Below the pieces are notes generated by a model. That model did no database searches, was not told the origin of the DNA, and saw only the letters and a program-made list of their open reading frames with translations. From assembly GCA_020881085.1 (NCBI GenBank), contig JAJIYR010000072.1, positions 1 through 9,060 on the forward strand: a stretch of 9,060 nucleotides of DNA, given 5' to 3'. Numbering within the stretch: position 1 is the first letter of the stretch; every line of letters starts with the position of its first letter. This document shows, piece by piece, positions 1 through 6,937 of the stretch. Source of the DNA: Rickettsia endosymbiont of Bryobia graminum (GTDB lineage: Bacteria; Pseudomonadota; Alphaproteobacteria; Rickettsiales; Rickettsiaceae). The translations under genes and the position numbers were made by a program.

Positions 1-69
1 CATTGTCATTGTTCCTTCTTTGTATTTATTTATTACTTTGTTCCTTAAATCTTGGCTATATGCTCGCAT
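1..69 (-). CDS. IS630-family transposase, N-terminal fragment (runs off the window)
   Basis: Only the first 23 codons lie in the window, reading leftwards from an ATG at 69-67; the rest is beyond base 1. The peptide begins MRAYSQDLRNKVINKYKEG. This matches the usual opening of IS630/Tc1-like transposases (M-[RK]-x-Y-S-x-D-L-R-x-K-[VI]), the start of their helix-turn-helix DNA-binding region. An in-frame TGA six bases upstream of the ATG makes this the natural start. The catalytic DDE domain cannot be seen, so whether the gene is intact is unknown. The adjacent DUF1835-like reading frame on the same strand ends just upstream, suggesting the element landed in that gene. Identification rests on a short but characteristic motif. 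Confidence 0.62.
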   Translation of the reverse strand, partial: MRAYSQDLRNKVINKYKEGTMTM

Positions 70-112
70 AAATCATTATCTAACTTTTTAAACTATTCTT
101 ATACAGCACTTA
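1..112 (-). mobile_element. Left-of-window IS630-type insertion, 5' end of the element
   Basis: This stretch holds the start of the transposase and about 40 AT-rich bases upstream of it, which should include the terminal inverted repeat. IS630 elements insert at and duplicate a TA dinucleotide. Several TA steps lie near 110-120, so the exact boundary cannot be fixed without the other end of the element. Placing the edge at about 112 is inferred from where the DUF1835-like reading frame stops. Confidence 0.4.
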
Positions 113-415
113 TCATAATAGTTCAATCGGGTTAGATATATTTAAAGAAGGGAGTAATTTTATATCATTTTCTAATATTTCACTAAATAAATCATATTCA
201 CAAAGTATTTTATCAAAATATTTATACATTAAGGAAAAACGATTTTTAGTCGTTGGATTCACATCTATCTCTGATAAAGAACCCATTGATAGATCATCTT
301 GTAAATCTATTATTATATTCTGTTCATGTTCATTATTTAACTTAAAATCTGTAATCATCAACTTCAAACTACCTGCAGCTGAATGACCGCACACTATATG
401 ATATTTTAAAGACAT
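113..415 (-). CDS. DUF1835-like protein, N-terminal fragment (probably truncated)
   Basis: A 100-residue reading frame starts with ATG at 415, 21 bases after the prfB stop on the same strand. Residues 5-16 read YHIVCGHSAAGS and residues 40-46 read DDLSMGS. These resemble the two hallmark segments of the DUF1835 domain, an HIVxGxSAAxxL opening and a later DDLSxGP-like motif. Full-length DUF1835 proteins are usually about 250-300 residues and continue into a second conserved region (often DUF3658), which is absent here. The frame ends with ...NPIELL and a TGA right where the IS630-type element appears to begin, so I read it as an insertion-truncated remnant that may not be functional. No good ribosome binding site precedes the ATG. 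The molecular function of the family is unknown to me. A naturally short protein remains possible. Confidence 0.5.
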   Translation of the reverse strand: MSLKYHIVCGHSAAGSLKLMITDFKLNNEHEQNIIIDLQDDLSMGSLSEIDVNPTTKNRFSLMYKYFDKILCEYDLFSEILENDIKLLPSLNISNPIELL

Positions 416-436
416 TTTTAAATTTTACTTATTAAA

Positions 437-1547
437 TTAAGTTCTAGTTTGAGTGGCATTCATTGCTAGGCTTGCCGAAACAAATTTCTCTAAATCTCCA
501 TCAAGAACTCCTTTAGTATCAGAAGTTTCGTAATTAGTACGCAAATCTTTAACCATCTGATAAGGTTGTAATACATAGGATCTTATTTGATGCCCCCAGC
601 CAATATCAGTCTTTGAAGCGTTTTGTTCATCAATATCATCATTACGTTTCTTCATCTCAAATTCGAAGAGTCTTGCCTTAAGCATTTTCATAGCTTCAGC
701 CTTATTTTTATGCTGAGATCTAACGCTTTGACATTGAGTTACTATCTTAGTAGGCAAATGGGTAATTCTTACAGCAGAGTCAGTAGTATTTACGTGTTGA
801 CCTCCAGCACCAGATGATCTATAGGTATCAATTCTCAAGTCTTTCTCATCTATTACTATTTCTATATCATCATCAATCTCTGGATATACCCAACTACTTG
901 CAAAGCTAGTCATTCTTTTTCCTGCTGCATTAAAAGGTGAAATCCTAACTAATCTATGCACTCCTGATTCTGTTCTAAACCAACCATAAGCTTGATAACC
1001 TTCAATTTTGATAGTACAGGATTTTATCCCAGCTTCTTCACCATTAATAAGATGAATAATCTCTGTTTTAAAACCTAATCTTTCTGCAAAACGCAAGTAC
1101 ATTCTCATCATGATTGACGCCCAATCATAACTTTCCGTTCCACCGGCACCTGCATTAATTTCTAGAAAACAATTATTACTATCAAGTTCTCCAGAAAATA
1201 AACATTCAGTTTCAAATTTTTCAGCAATAATGGCTAGGTTTTGTAAATCCTCTTGAATTTGCTGTAAAATCTTCTGATCATTCTCTAAAAGAGCTAATTC
1301 TTCAAGTTCCACACATTCAGTAAGCTTAGATTTAAGATTATTAAAAGAATTAAGCTTTGTTTCCAATATTCTTTTTTCTTTTAAAGTAGCTTGAGCTTTT
1401 TCCTGATTATTCCATAAATCAGGATCTTCCGAAATAGTTTCTAATTCTAGAAGCCTTTTTGCTGAATTATCAACGTCAAAGTGACCTCCTGAGCAGCCCT
1501 AAAGACTGTTCAATTTTTGTTACATTATGTTCAATTTCACTGCGCAC
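437..1547 (-). CDS. prfB: Peptide chain release factor 2 (programmed +1 frameshift)
   Basis: RF2 recognises UGA and UAA stop codons and triggers peptide release on the ribosome. The gene starts at GTG 1547-1545, with AGGA nine bases upstream. It reads 23 codons (start as V/M, then RSEIEHNVTKIEQ..., ending LLRRSL) to an in-frame TGA at 1478-1476. A +1 shift at CTT-TGA-C resumes with DVDNSAKRLLELE and continues to the stop at 437, giving 369 residues, close to the 365 of E. coli RF2. The anticodon-like SPF motif is at residues 203-205, which separates it from RF1 (PxT). The peptidyl-transfer GGQ is at 248-250 in SGAGGQHVN. A simple ORF call would begin at a TTG at 1366 and lose 60 residues. It is divergent from lepA, and a DUF1835-like fragment follows it downstream. 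Confidence 0.96.
1475..1490 (-). promoter_or_regulatory. RF2 programmed +1 frameshift signal
   Basis: Read on the minus strand, the sequence is AGG AGG TCA CTT TGA C. It holds a full Shine-Dalgarno-like AGGAGG (1490-1485), one spacer codon, the slippery CTT (1481-1479) and a UGA followed by C (1478-1475). The arrangement and spacing equal the E. coli prfB site (AGG GGG TAT CTT TGA C). Low RF2 slows termination at this poor UGA-C context, which favours slippage into the +1 frame and restores RF2: autogenous control. Both reading frames around the site are RF2-like, so this is not a sequencing error. Confidence 0.95.
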
Positions 1548-1660
1548 TATTAATTTTCCTACTCTAAAATGAAATTTTGTTATATATTATCGGTAAAATT
1601 TGCATTACCTGAAAAATTGATGTCATGATTACATGGGATTGCTCTCATGAATAAATTATA

Positions 1661-1820
1661 TCATGGCGAGGGCCCGTAAGGCGACGTGGCCATCCAGTTG
1701 CTGTGTTACTGTCATGCTGAACTTGTTTCAGCATCTAAGACCCCGAAACAAGTTCGGGATGACATTGTTAGTATTTTTCTGGATGGCCACGCAATTGCTA
1801 AAGCAATTGCTAGCTATGAC
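1661..1820. repeat. Outer palindromic repeat of rickettsial type, interrupted by an inner palindrome
   Basis: The arms are CGTGGCCATCCAG (1685-1697) and its exact reverse complement CTGGATGGCCACG (1779-1791). Outer ends TCATGGCGAG (1661-1670) and GCTATGAC (1813-1820) also pair in part. The left arm with its GGCCCGTAAGGCGACGTGG lead-in, and the right arm with GCAATTGCTAAAGCAATTGC, resemble a palindromic repeat common in Rickettsia intergenic DNA. There the core, as I remember it, is GTGGCAATCCAG. If so, this copy carries matching changes in both arms (A to C and T to G) that keep the pairing. The middle is occupied by a different palindrome. Confidence 0.75.
1711..1763. repeat. Inner palindromic repeat, copy 1 (double hairpin)
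   Basis: The two 25-base halves are near reverse complements: GTCATGCTGAACTTGTTTC on the left, and the complement of GAAACAAGTTCGGGATGAC on the right. Each half is also a hairpin by itself. The left has stem TGCTGAA/TTCAGCA with loop CTTGT (1722-1726). The right has stem CCCGAA/TTCGGG with loop ACAAG (1748-1752). The two loops are perfectly complementary. This repeat type is widespread in intergenic DNA of Rickettsiales and some other alphaproteobacteria. A second copy is at 3793-3847. Confidence 0.85.
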
Positions 1821-1891
1821 ACTTTTAATATTATTCTATGCAGATACAATATCTGTAAGATAACTCAGTTATTTTAAGGACAATGTTAAAT

Positions 1892-1919
1892 TTGCAATAT
1901 AAAACTTAAATATTATACT
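1892..1919 (+). promoter_or_regulatory. Candidate sigma-70 promoter for lepA
   Basis: TTGCAA (1892-1897) and TATACT (1914-1919) match the -35 and -10 consensus at 4 of 6 and 5 of 6 positions with a 16-base spacer. Transcription would start near 1926, only a few bases before the lepA ATG at 1929. That fits the lack of any Shine-Dalgarno sequence before that ATG. In such AT-rich DNA chance matches are common, so this is tentative. Confidence 0.3.
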
Positions 1920-1928
1920 AGAAATACC

Positions 1929-3731
1929 ATGAATAATCAAAAGTTTATCAGAAATTTTTCAATCATTGCTCACATAGACCATGGAAAGTCTACTTTAGCT
2001 GATAGACTAATTGAATATTGCGGAGGACTTACCGCCCGCGAGATGAGTAAGCAAGTTCTTGATTCAATGGATATAGAGCAAGAACGCGGTATTACTATTA
2101 AAGCTCAAACAGTTAGATTAACTTATAAAGCAAAAAATGGTAATACTTATTACCTTAACCTCATGGATACGCCTGGTCACGTAGATTTTTCCTATGAAGT
2201 AAGTAGATCCTTGGCTGCTTGTGAAGGATCTCTATTGGTTGTTGATAGCAGCCAAGGTGTGGAGGCTCAAACTCTAGCAAATGTTTATCAAGCTATTGAC
2301 AATAATCATGAAATTATTCCAGTATTAAATAAAATTGATTTACCTGCTAGTGATCCAGATAAAGCTAGACAACAAATAGAGGATGTTATTGGTATAGATG
2401 CAAGCAATGCCTTATTAATTTCTGCTAAAAGTGGCATCGGAATTGAAGAGACACTTGAAGCAATAGTCCATAGATTACCGCCTCTTAAGACTAGTAATTC
2501 AGATGTATTAAAAGCATTATTAGTTGATAGCTGGTATGATTCTTACTTAGGTGTAGTAATTTTAGTTAGAGTCATTGATGGTGTATTACGTAAAAATATG
2601 CGTATTAGAATGATGGCAACTAATTCTAGTTATAATGTTGAAAATGTCGGATATTTTACTCCTAAAAAACATATATCAGATGTATTATCTCCTGGAGAAA
2701 TAGGTTTTTTTACCGCTTCTATAAAGCAAGTAGCAGATTGTAAAGTTGGTGATACAATAACTGATGATAAAAAACCTTGTCTAGAGGTTTTACCTGGCTT
2801 TAAACCTCATCTACCAGTAGTATTCTGCGGTTTATACCCTTCTGATGCATCACAATTTGAACATTTAAAAGATTCTTTAGCTAAACTACAACTTAATGAT
2901 GCAAGTTTTGAATTTGAAGCAGAAAGTTCAACTGCCTTAGGCTTTGGTTTCCGTTGTGGATTTTTAGGGTTATTGCATTTAGAAATAATTCAAGAAAGAT
3001 TAGATCGTGAATTTGATCTTGATATGATTACAACAGCTCCTAGCGTAGTCTACCAAATTAATATGAATGATGGTACACAATTAGAAATACATAATCCAGC
3101 TGATATGCCACCTGTTCAAAATATTAATTCAATGTTAGAGCCGTGGGTTAAAGCGACAATATTTGTTCCTGATGAATTCTTAGGTAATGTACTAGCTCTA
3201 TGTACAGATAAAAGGGGCGTACAAATTGAATTAACTTATGTAGCTGGTAGAGCAATGGTAATTTACAGACTACCATTAAATGAGATAGTATTTGATTTTT
3301 ACGATAAATTAAAAAGCTATACTAAAGGTTATGCGAGTTTTGATTGGGAAATGGATGGTTACGAAGAAAGCGAGCTAGTAAAATTAACTATTCTAGTCAA
3401 TAGCGAGCCAGTTGATGCTCTGTCTACTATTGTCCATCGTTCTCGAGCAGAATATAGAGGCAGGGAATTATGCAAACGTCTTAGCGAATTAATTCCAAGA
3501 CAATTATTCCAAATTGCTATTCAGGCTGCCATTGGTAGTAGAATAATAGCAAGAGAAACTGTTAAAGCTATGAGAAAAGACGTATTATCTAAATGCTATG
3601 GTGGTGATATAAGTCGTAAACGTAAGCTACTAGAAAAGCAAAAAGCTGGTAAGAAAAGAATGCGTAATGTTGGTAATGTAGAAATCCCTCAGTCAGCTTT
3701 TATTGCAGCTCTTAAATTAGGAGATGATTAG
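1929..3731 (+). CDS. lepA: Elongation factor 4 (LepA), ribosomal back-translocase GTPase
   Basis: LepA/EF4 is a ribosome-bound translational GTPase thought to back-translocate or remodel stalled ribosomes and to help 30S assembly. The 600-residue length is typical. The G domain shows the P-loop AHIDHGKS (14-21), GIT (54-56), DTPGH (80-84), NKID (134-137) and SAKSG (165-169). Domain II covers roughly 190-285. The family segment [15 protein letters not shown] lies at 338-352. The LepA-specific C-terminal domain holds VHRSRAE (502-508) and the basic run [18 protein letters not shown] (562-579), which reaches the peptidyl-transferase centre. The start is the ATG giving [15 protein letters not shown], the family's usual N-terminus, despite no visible Shine-Dalgarno sequence. 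All GTPase motifs are intact. No clear terminator follows; a composite palindrome begins seven bases after the stop. Confidence 0.98.
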   Translation: MNNQKFIRNFSIIAHIDHGKSTLADRLIEYCGGLTAREMSKQVLDSMDIEQERGITIKAQTVRLTYKAKNGNTYYLNLMDTPGHVDFSYEVSRSLAACEGSLLVVDSSQGVEAQTLANVYQAIDNNHEIIPVLNKIDLPASDPDKARQQIEDVIGIDASNALLISAKSGIGIEETLEAIVHRLPPLKTSNSDVLKALLVDSWYDSYLGVVILVRVIDGVLRKNMRIRMMATNSSYNVENVGYFTPKKHISDVLSPGEIGFFTASIKQVADCKVGDTITDDKKPCLEVLPGFKPHLPVVFCGLYPSDASQFEHLKDSLAKLQLNDASFEFEAESSTALGFGFRCGFLGLLHLEIIQERLDREFDLDMITTAPSVVYQINMNDGTQLEIHNPADMPPVQNINSMLEPWVKATIFVPDEFLGNVLALCTDKRGVQIELTYVAGRAMVIYRLPLNEIVFDFYDKLKSYTKGYASFDWEMDGYEESELVKLTILVNSEPVDALSTIVHRSRAEYRGRELCKRLSELIPRQLFQIAIQAAIGSRIIARETVKAMRKDVLSKCYGGDISRKRKLLEKQKAGKKRMRNVGNVEIPQSAFIAALKLGDD

Positions 3732-3737
3732 GATTGA

Positions 3738-3893
3738 AAAGCAAAATTGATATCATTCTAGCTACGACGGAGACCCAAAGGATATAAATAACGTCATGCT
3801 GAATTTATTTCAGCATCTAATAGATCCCGAAACAAGTTCGGAATGACAGTAATTATTAATCCTAGATTCCCACCATGACTAGAATGATATCGG
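3738..3893. repeat. Second composite palindrome, different outer repeat
   Basis: The outer arms are GATATCATTCTAG (3749-3761) and its exact reverse complement CTAGAATGATATC (3879-3891). Similarity extends inwards: GCTACGACGGAGACCC on the left, and the complement of GGGAATCTAGGATT on the right. It sits in the lepA-glyQ gap and carries in its middle the same inner palindrome seen before lepA. The outer arms differ from those at 1661-1820. They recall the GTCATTCC...GGAATCC type of rickettsial repeat in degraded form. The left flank, AAAGCAAAATTGAT, reappears before glyS. Confidence 0.72.
3793..3847. repeat. Inner palindromic repeat, copy 2
   Basis: GTCATGCTGAATTTATTTC on the left pairs imperfectly with GAAACAAGTTCGGAATGAC on the right. 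The left hairpin is TGCTGAA/TTCAGCA with loop TTTAT (3804-3808). The right hairpin is CCGAA/TTCGG with loop ACAAG (3832-3836). Compared with copy 1 at 1711-1763, the left loop has two transitions (C to T, G to A), the right loop is unchanged and the spacer is two bases longer. The element is clearly homologous but has started to decay. Confidence 0.82.
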
Positions 3894-3964
3894 TATAGGA
3901 ATTGTCTTAGTTGGTATGTACTATCGTTTAATTTCATCTCCATCGAGTAAAATATAAAAATAAT

Positions 3965-4840
3965 ATGAAAAAATTATCATTTCAGCAAATTATATTATCG
4001 CTACAAAATTACTGGCAAGATTATGGTTGCACTATTTTACAACCATACGATGCTCATATGGGAGCTGGTACATTTCACCCAGCAACAGTTTTGAGATGCT
4101 TAGGTACTAAACCATGGAATGTAGCTTATGTTCAACCGTCAAGACGTCCTACTGATAGTAGATATGCTATGCATCCTAATAGAATGCAACATTATTACCA
4201 ATTTCAAGTTATCTTAAAGCCATCACCTGATAATACCCAAGAACTCTATCTTAAGAGTCTAGAATGTTTGGGTATTGATTTAAAAAAACATGATATAAGA
4301 TTTGTTGAAGATGATTGGGAATCTCCAACACTTGGAGCAGCAGGACTCGGTTGGGAAATATGGTGCGATGGTATGGAAGTATCTCAGTTTACTTATATGC
4401 AACAAATTGGCGGTATTGCATGCCATCCAGTACCAGGAGAAATAACTTACGGACTCGAACGTTTGGCTTTATATATTCAAGGGGTGGATCAGGTAAAAGA
4501 TCTGGATTGGAATGGTCAGACAGGAGAAAAAGCCTTAAAATATGGTGAAGTAGATTTTGAAGCTGAAAAACAATTTTCTAAGTTTAATTTAGAATTAGCT
4601 AATACCTCTATTTTATTTCAACATTTCATTGATAGTGAAAAACAATGTAACGATTTGATAGAGGCAGATTTACCACTGCCAGCTTATGATTATTGTATCC
4701 AAGCTAGCCATCTCTTTAACTTATTAAATGCTAGAGGAGTAATTAGCGTAACGGAACGCGCCTCATATATACTTAGAGTACGAGAACTGGCAAAAAAATG
4801 TTGCCATAAATGGTTGGAAATATACGAGGAAAAGAAGTAA
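3965..4840 (+). CDS. glyQ: Glycyl-tRNA synthetase alpha subunit
   Basis: GlyQ is the catalytic class II subunit of the bacterial (alpha-beta)2 glycyl-tRNA synthetase. It activates glycine with ATP and transfers it to tRNA-Gly in the cytoplasm together with GlyS. The 291 residues compare with 303 in E. coli. The N-terminus has the family block [15 protein letters not shown] (15-29) and [10 protein letters not shown] (32-41). Motif 2 spans about 58-84 with [20 protein letters not shown], whose arginines bind ATP. Motif 3 is [10 protein letters not shown] (163-172). The conserved tail [20 protein letters not shown] lies at 256-275. The ATG start gives the expected [14 protein letters not shown] opening but has no clear ribosome binding site, only AT-rich sequence. 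The partner glyS follows after 81 bases containing a decayed repeat. Confidence 0.98.
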   Translation: MKKLSFQQIILSLQNYWQDYGCTILQPYDAHMGAGTFHPATVLRCLGTKPWNVAYVQPSRRPTDSRYAMHPNRMQHYYQFQVILKPSPDNTQELYLKSLECLGIDLKKHDIRFVEDDWESPTLGAAGLGWEIWCDGMEVSQFTYMQQIGGIACHPVPGEITYGLERLALYIQGVDQVKDLDWNGQTGEKALKYGEVDFEAEKQFSKFNLELANTSILFQHFIDSEKQCNDLIEADLPLPAYDYCIQASHLFNLLNARGVISVTERASYILRVRELAKKCCHKWLEIYEEKK

Positions 4841-4856
4841 AGGACAGGTAAATTAT

Positions 4857-4896
4857 AAAGCAAAACCGATGGCATTTTAGCTGTAGCTGGAATCCA
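4857..4896. repeat. Half-element: decayed left arm of the lepA-glyQ outer repeat
   Basis: AAAGCAAAACCGATGGCATT followed by TTAGCTGTAGCTGGAATCC aligns with 3738-3776 (AAAGCAAAATTGATATCATT, then CTAGCTACGACGGAGACCC). The differences are mostly scattered single bases. No right arm follows; the sequence runs straight into the glyS ribosome binding site. It therefore looks like a deletion remnant or a diverged solo arm. It lies between two genes whose products are needed together. Confidence 0.55.
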
Positions 4897-4908
4897 GAAA
4901 ATAGAAGC

Positions 4909-4914
4909 GAAGGA
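4909..4914 (+). promoter_or_regulatory. Ribosome binding site of glyS
   Basis: GAAGGA lies seven bases before the ATG at 4922. It supports that start, and is the best Shine-Dalgarno match before any plus-strand gene in this window. Confidence 0.7.
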
Positions 4915-4921
4915 AATATTA

Positions 4922-6937
4922 ATGAGTGAATTACTACTAGAACTATTTAGTGAAGAAATACCAGCTTTAATGCAAAAAAATGCCGCTGAAAGCTATAAGA
5001 ATATCTTTACTACTATCTTGCAAGAAAATGAAATAGTTTCAGATGTACAAGTATATATAGGAGCAAGAAGAATTGCTATTCATATCCAAAATATTCCTAA
5101 GATTATACCGACAAAAAAAACCGAAATACGTGGTCCTAAAACATCAGCTCCAGAAGCAGCAATAAATGGTTTTTGCTCAGCAAATAATATTACCAAAGAA
5201 AATCTATCTAGATCCTTAATACAAGGAAATGAATATTATATTGTCTCTAAAGAAACGCCTGAAACTGATATAAGAATAATTCTTCCAGAGTTAATTATTA
5301 AAGCCATCGGTAAGTATGTTTGGCCTAAATCAATGAAATGGGGAAGTTATGATATAAGTTGGATTAGACCTCTCCAAAATATTTTATGTATATTTGATGG
5401 AGAAATATTACCAATAAAATATGGTCATTTACAGTCAAATAACATTACTTTCGGTCATAGATTTATTAGCCCTAACCCAATTGCAGTAACTAATTTTATT
5501 GATTATCAAACAAAACTACAACAAGCCAATGTTATCGTTAATCAATATGAACGTAAGGAACTAATTAGAAGCCAATTAGCAAATATAGCAAAATCTCTTA
5601 ATTTAGTTATTAAAGAAGATGAAAGATTATTGGAAGAAGTAACAGGACTCGCTGAATTCCCAGTAGTAATGGCAGGCAAAATACCTAAAAAATTTTTACA
5701 ATTACCAAGTGAAGTACTTACCAGCTCAATGAAAATTCACCAAAAATATTTCAGCAGTTTTGATAATAATGGCAATTTTGCTCCTTATTTTTTATTTGTT
5801 AGTAATATGCCTCACGATCAAGATATTATCATTAATGGTAATGAAAAAGTATTATCAGCAAGATTATCTGATGCTTTATACTTTTACCACCAAGATTTAT
5901 CTCTCAGCTTAGAATCTCGCTTAGCAAAATTAGAACAAATTACTTTCCATGCAGGTCTTGGCACTATGAAGCAAAAGATTGAGAGAATTATTAAGCTTTG
6001 TAATGACTTAGCACCAGAAAATCAAAACACTCAACTAGCAGCTAAATTATGCAAAAGCGATTTTACTAGCGAAATGGTTGGCGAATTCCCTGAACTGCAA
6101 GGAATTATGGGATATTATTACGCTAAAGCCGAAGGATTAAATGAGCAAGTGGCGCAGGCAATAAGAGATCATTATAAACCTCAAGGTCCTACAGATAGCC
6201 TGCCAACTGCAGATGCAGCAATAGTTGCTATTGCTGATAAGCTAGATAGTTTAGTGGGTTTAATATTAGCTGGTGAAGAACCAAGCGGCTCAAGAGATCC
6301 CTACTCTCTTAGACGCCAAGCTTTAGGGATTATTAGAATAATTTTAAGTAATAAGCTCAGGATAAATATTAAACAATTAGTAAATTATTCTATTGCTTCA
6401 TATGAGAACATTTTAACTCCAAAAAATCAACTGCAATCAATCTTAACTTTCTTAGAAGAGAGAGCAAAATATTATTTCAAAGGTGGTTTTAATAATTCAT
6501 TAATCAATGCTGTAGTTAATTTTGATAGAAAAGATGATTTAGTAACTACAGAAACAAAATTGCTCTCTTTACATGCATTCCTGGCACAACCAAATGGCAG
6601 TAACTTATTAACCATCTATAAAAGAGCCAATAATATATTGGCTGATGATAATGATGATATAGAGGGAGAAGTTAACTCTAGTGATTTTATATCTGAATAC
6701 GAAAATAAGTTATTTACAATTATAAAATTAGTTTCTGAACAGATTGATATTAATATTAAAGAAAAAGATTTCACTAAAGCTTTCAACTCTTTAATAGTAA
6801 TATTACAACCTATCGATCAATTTTTTAATAATTTAATGGTTAGAGATAGCAACCCTAAAATTGCCAAAAATCGTCTATTATTGCTTAAGATGGTACAGCA
6901 ATTATTTGATAAATTAGCAAATTTCAATATGTTATGA
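4922..6937 (+). CDS. glyS: Glycyl-tRNA synthetase beta subunit
   Basis: GlyS is the large tRNA-binding partner of GlyQ; both are needed to charge tRNA-Gly. It has 671 residues against 689 in E. coli. The N-terminus LLLELFSEEIPALMQ (4-18) is the standard opening. Other family blocks are IGARRIAIHI (46-55), WPKSMKW (134-140), GLAEFPVVMAGKIP (242-255), SSMKIHQKYF (268-277), VLSARLSDALYFY (310-322), HAGLGTMKQK (343-352), EMVGEFPELQGIMG (384-397) and SGSRDPYSLRRQALG (455-469). The last two lie in the HD-like core. The C-terminal part from about 570 corresponds to the anticodon-binding domain. A good GAAGGA ribosome binding site supports the start. The stop overlaps the start of the next gene by four bases (ATGA at 6934-6937). 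No missing or broken segment is visible. Confidence 0.98.
   Translation: MSELLLELFSEEIPALMQKNAAESYKNIFTTILQENEIVSDVQVYIGARRIAIHIQNIPKIIPTKKTEIRGPKTSAPEAAINGFCSANNITKENLSRSLIQGNEYYIVSKETPETDIRIILPELIIKAIGKYVWPKSMKWGSYDISWIRPLQNILCIFDGEILPIKYGHLQSNNITFGHRFISPNPIAVTNFIDYQTKLQQANVIVNQYERKELIRSQLANIAKSLNLVIKEDERLLEEVTGLAEFPVVMAGKIPKKFLQLPSEVLTSSMKIHQKYFSSFDNNGNFAPYFLFVSNMPHDQDIIINGNEKVLSARLSDALYFYHQDLSLSLESRLAKLEQITFHAGLGTMKQKIERIIKLCNDLAPENQNTQLAAKLCKSDFTSEMVGEFPELQGIMGYYYAKAEGLNEQVAQAIRDHYKPQGPTDSLPTADAAIVAIADKLDSLVGLILAGEEPSGSRDPYSLRRQALGIIRIILSNKLRINIKQLVNYSIASYENILTPKNQLQSILTFLEERAKYYFKGGFNNSLINAVVNFDRKDDLVTTETKLLSLHAFLAQPNGSNLLTIYKRANNILADDNDDIEGEVNSSDFISEYENKLFTIIKLVSEQIDINIKEKDFTKAFNSLIVILQPIDQFFNNLMVRDSNPKIAKNRLLLLKMVQQLFDKLANFNML

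Larger units (their letters stand above)
1548..1928. other. 381-bp divergent intergenic region prfB/lepA
   Basis: This gap must carry the promoters for prfB (leftward) and lepA (rightward). About 160 bp of it is a composite palindromic repeat (1661-1820). Two short reading frames cross that repeat (1663-1863 and 1686-1877), but they consist mostly of repeat sequence and I do not count them as genes. Bases 1613-1632 (around ATTGATGTCATGATTA) weakly resemble the arm of the repeat found after lepA and may be a decayed copy. No RNA gene is recognisable. Confidence 0.6.

Noticed and set aside
623..817. Plus-strand frame opposite prfB
   Set aside because: It is antisense to the conserved GGQ-containing part of RF2 and has no features of its own. 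Similar shadows opposite or within glyQ, sua5 and ftsY were rejected for the same reason.
1586..1615. Possible prfB promoter on the minus strand (TTTTCA, 18-base spacer, GATAAT)
   Set aside because: The -35 match is weak and such patterns are frequent in this base composition; not strong enough to list.
1663..1877. Two overlapping plus-strand reading frames of 63-66 codons before lepA
   Set aside because: They lie almost wholly inside the composite palindrome and have no ribosome binding site or family resemblance. Palindromic repeats of this kind often stay open by chance in more than one frame.
1883..1909. Eight-codon leader ORF (MLNLQYKT) with AAGGA upstream of lepA
   Set aside because: The AAGGA is only two bases from the ATG, too close to work, and the peptide shows no attenuation-type codon bias.
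1661..3893. lepA as cargo of a composite transposon between the two palindromic repeats
   Set aside because: The repeats carry no transposase and have different outer arms. lepA is a universally conserved core gene with base composition like its neighbours, so two independent insertions are simpler.
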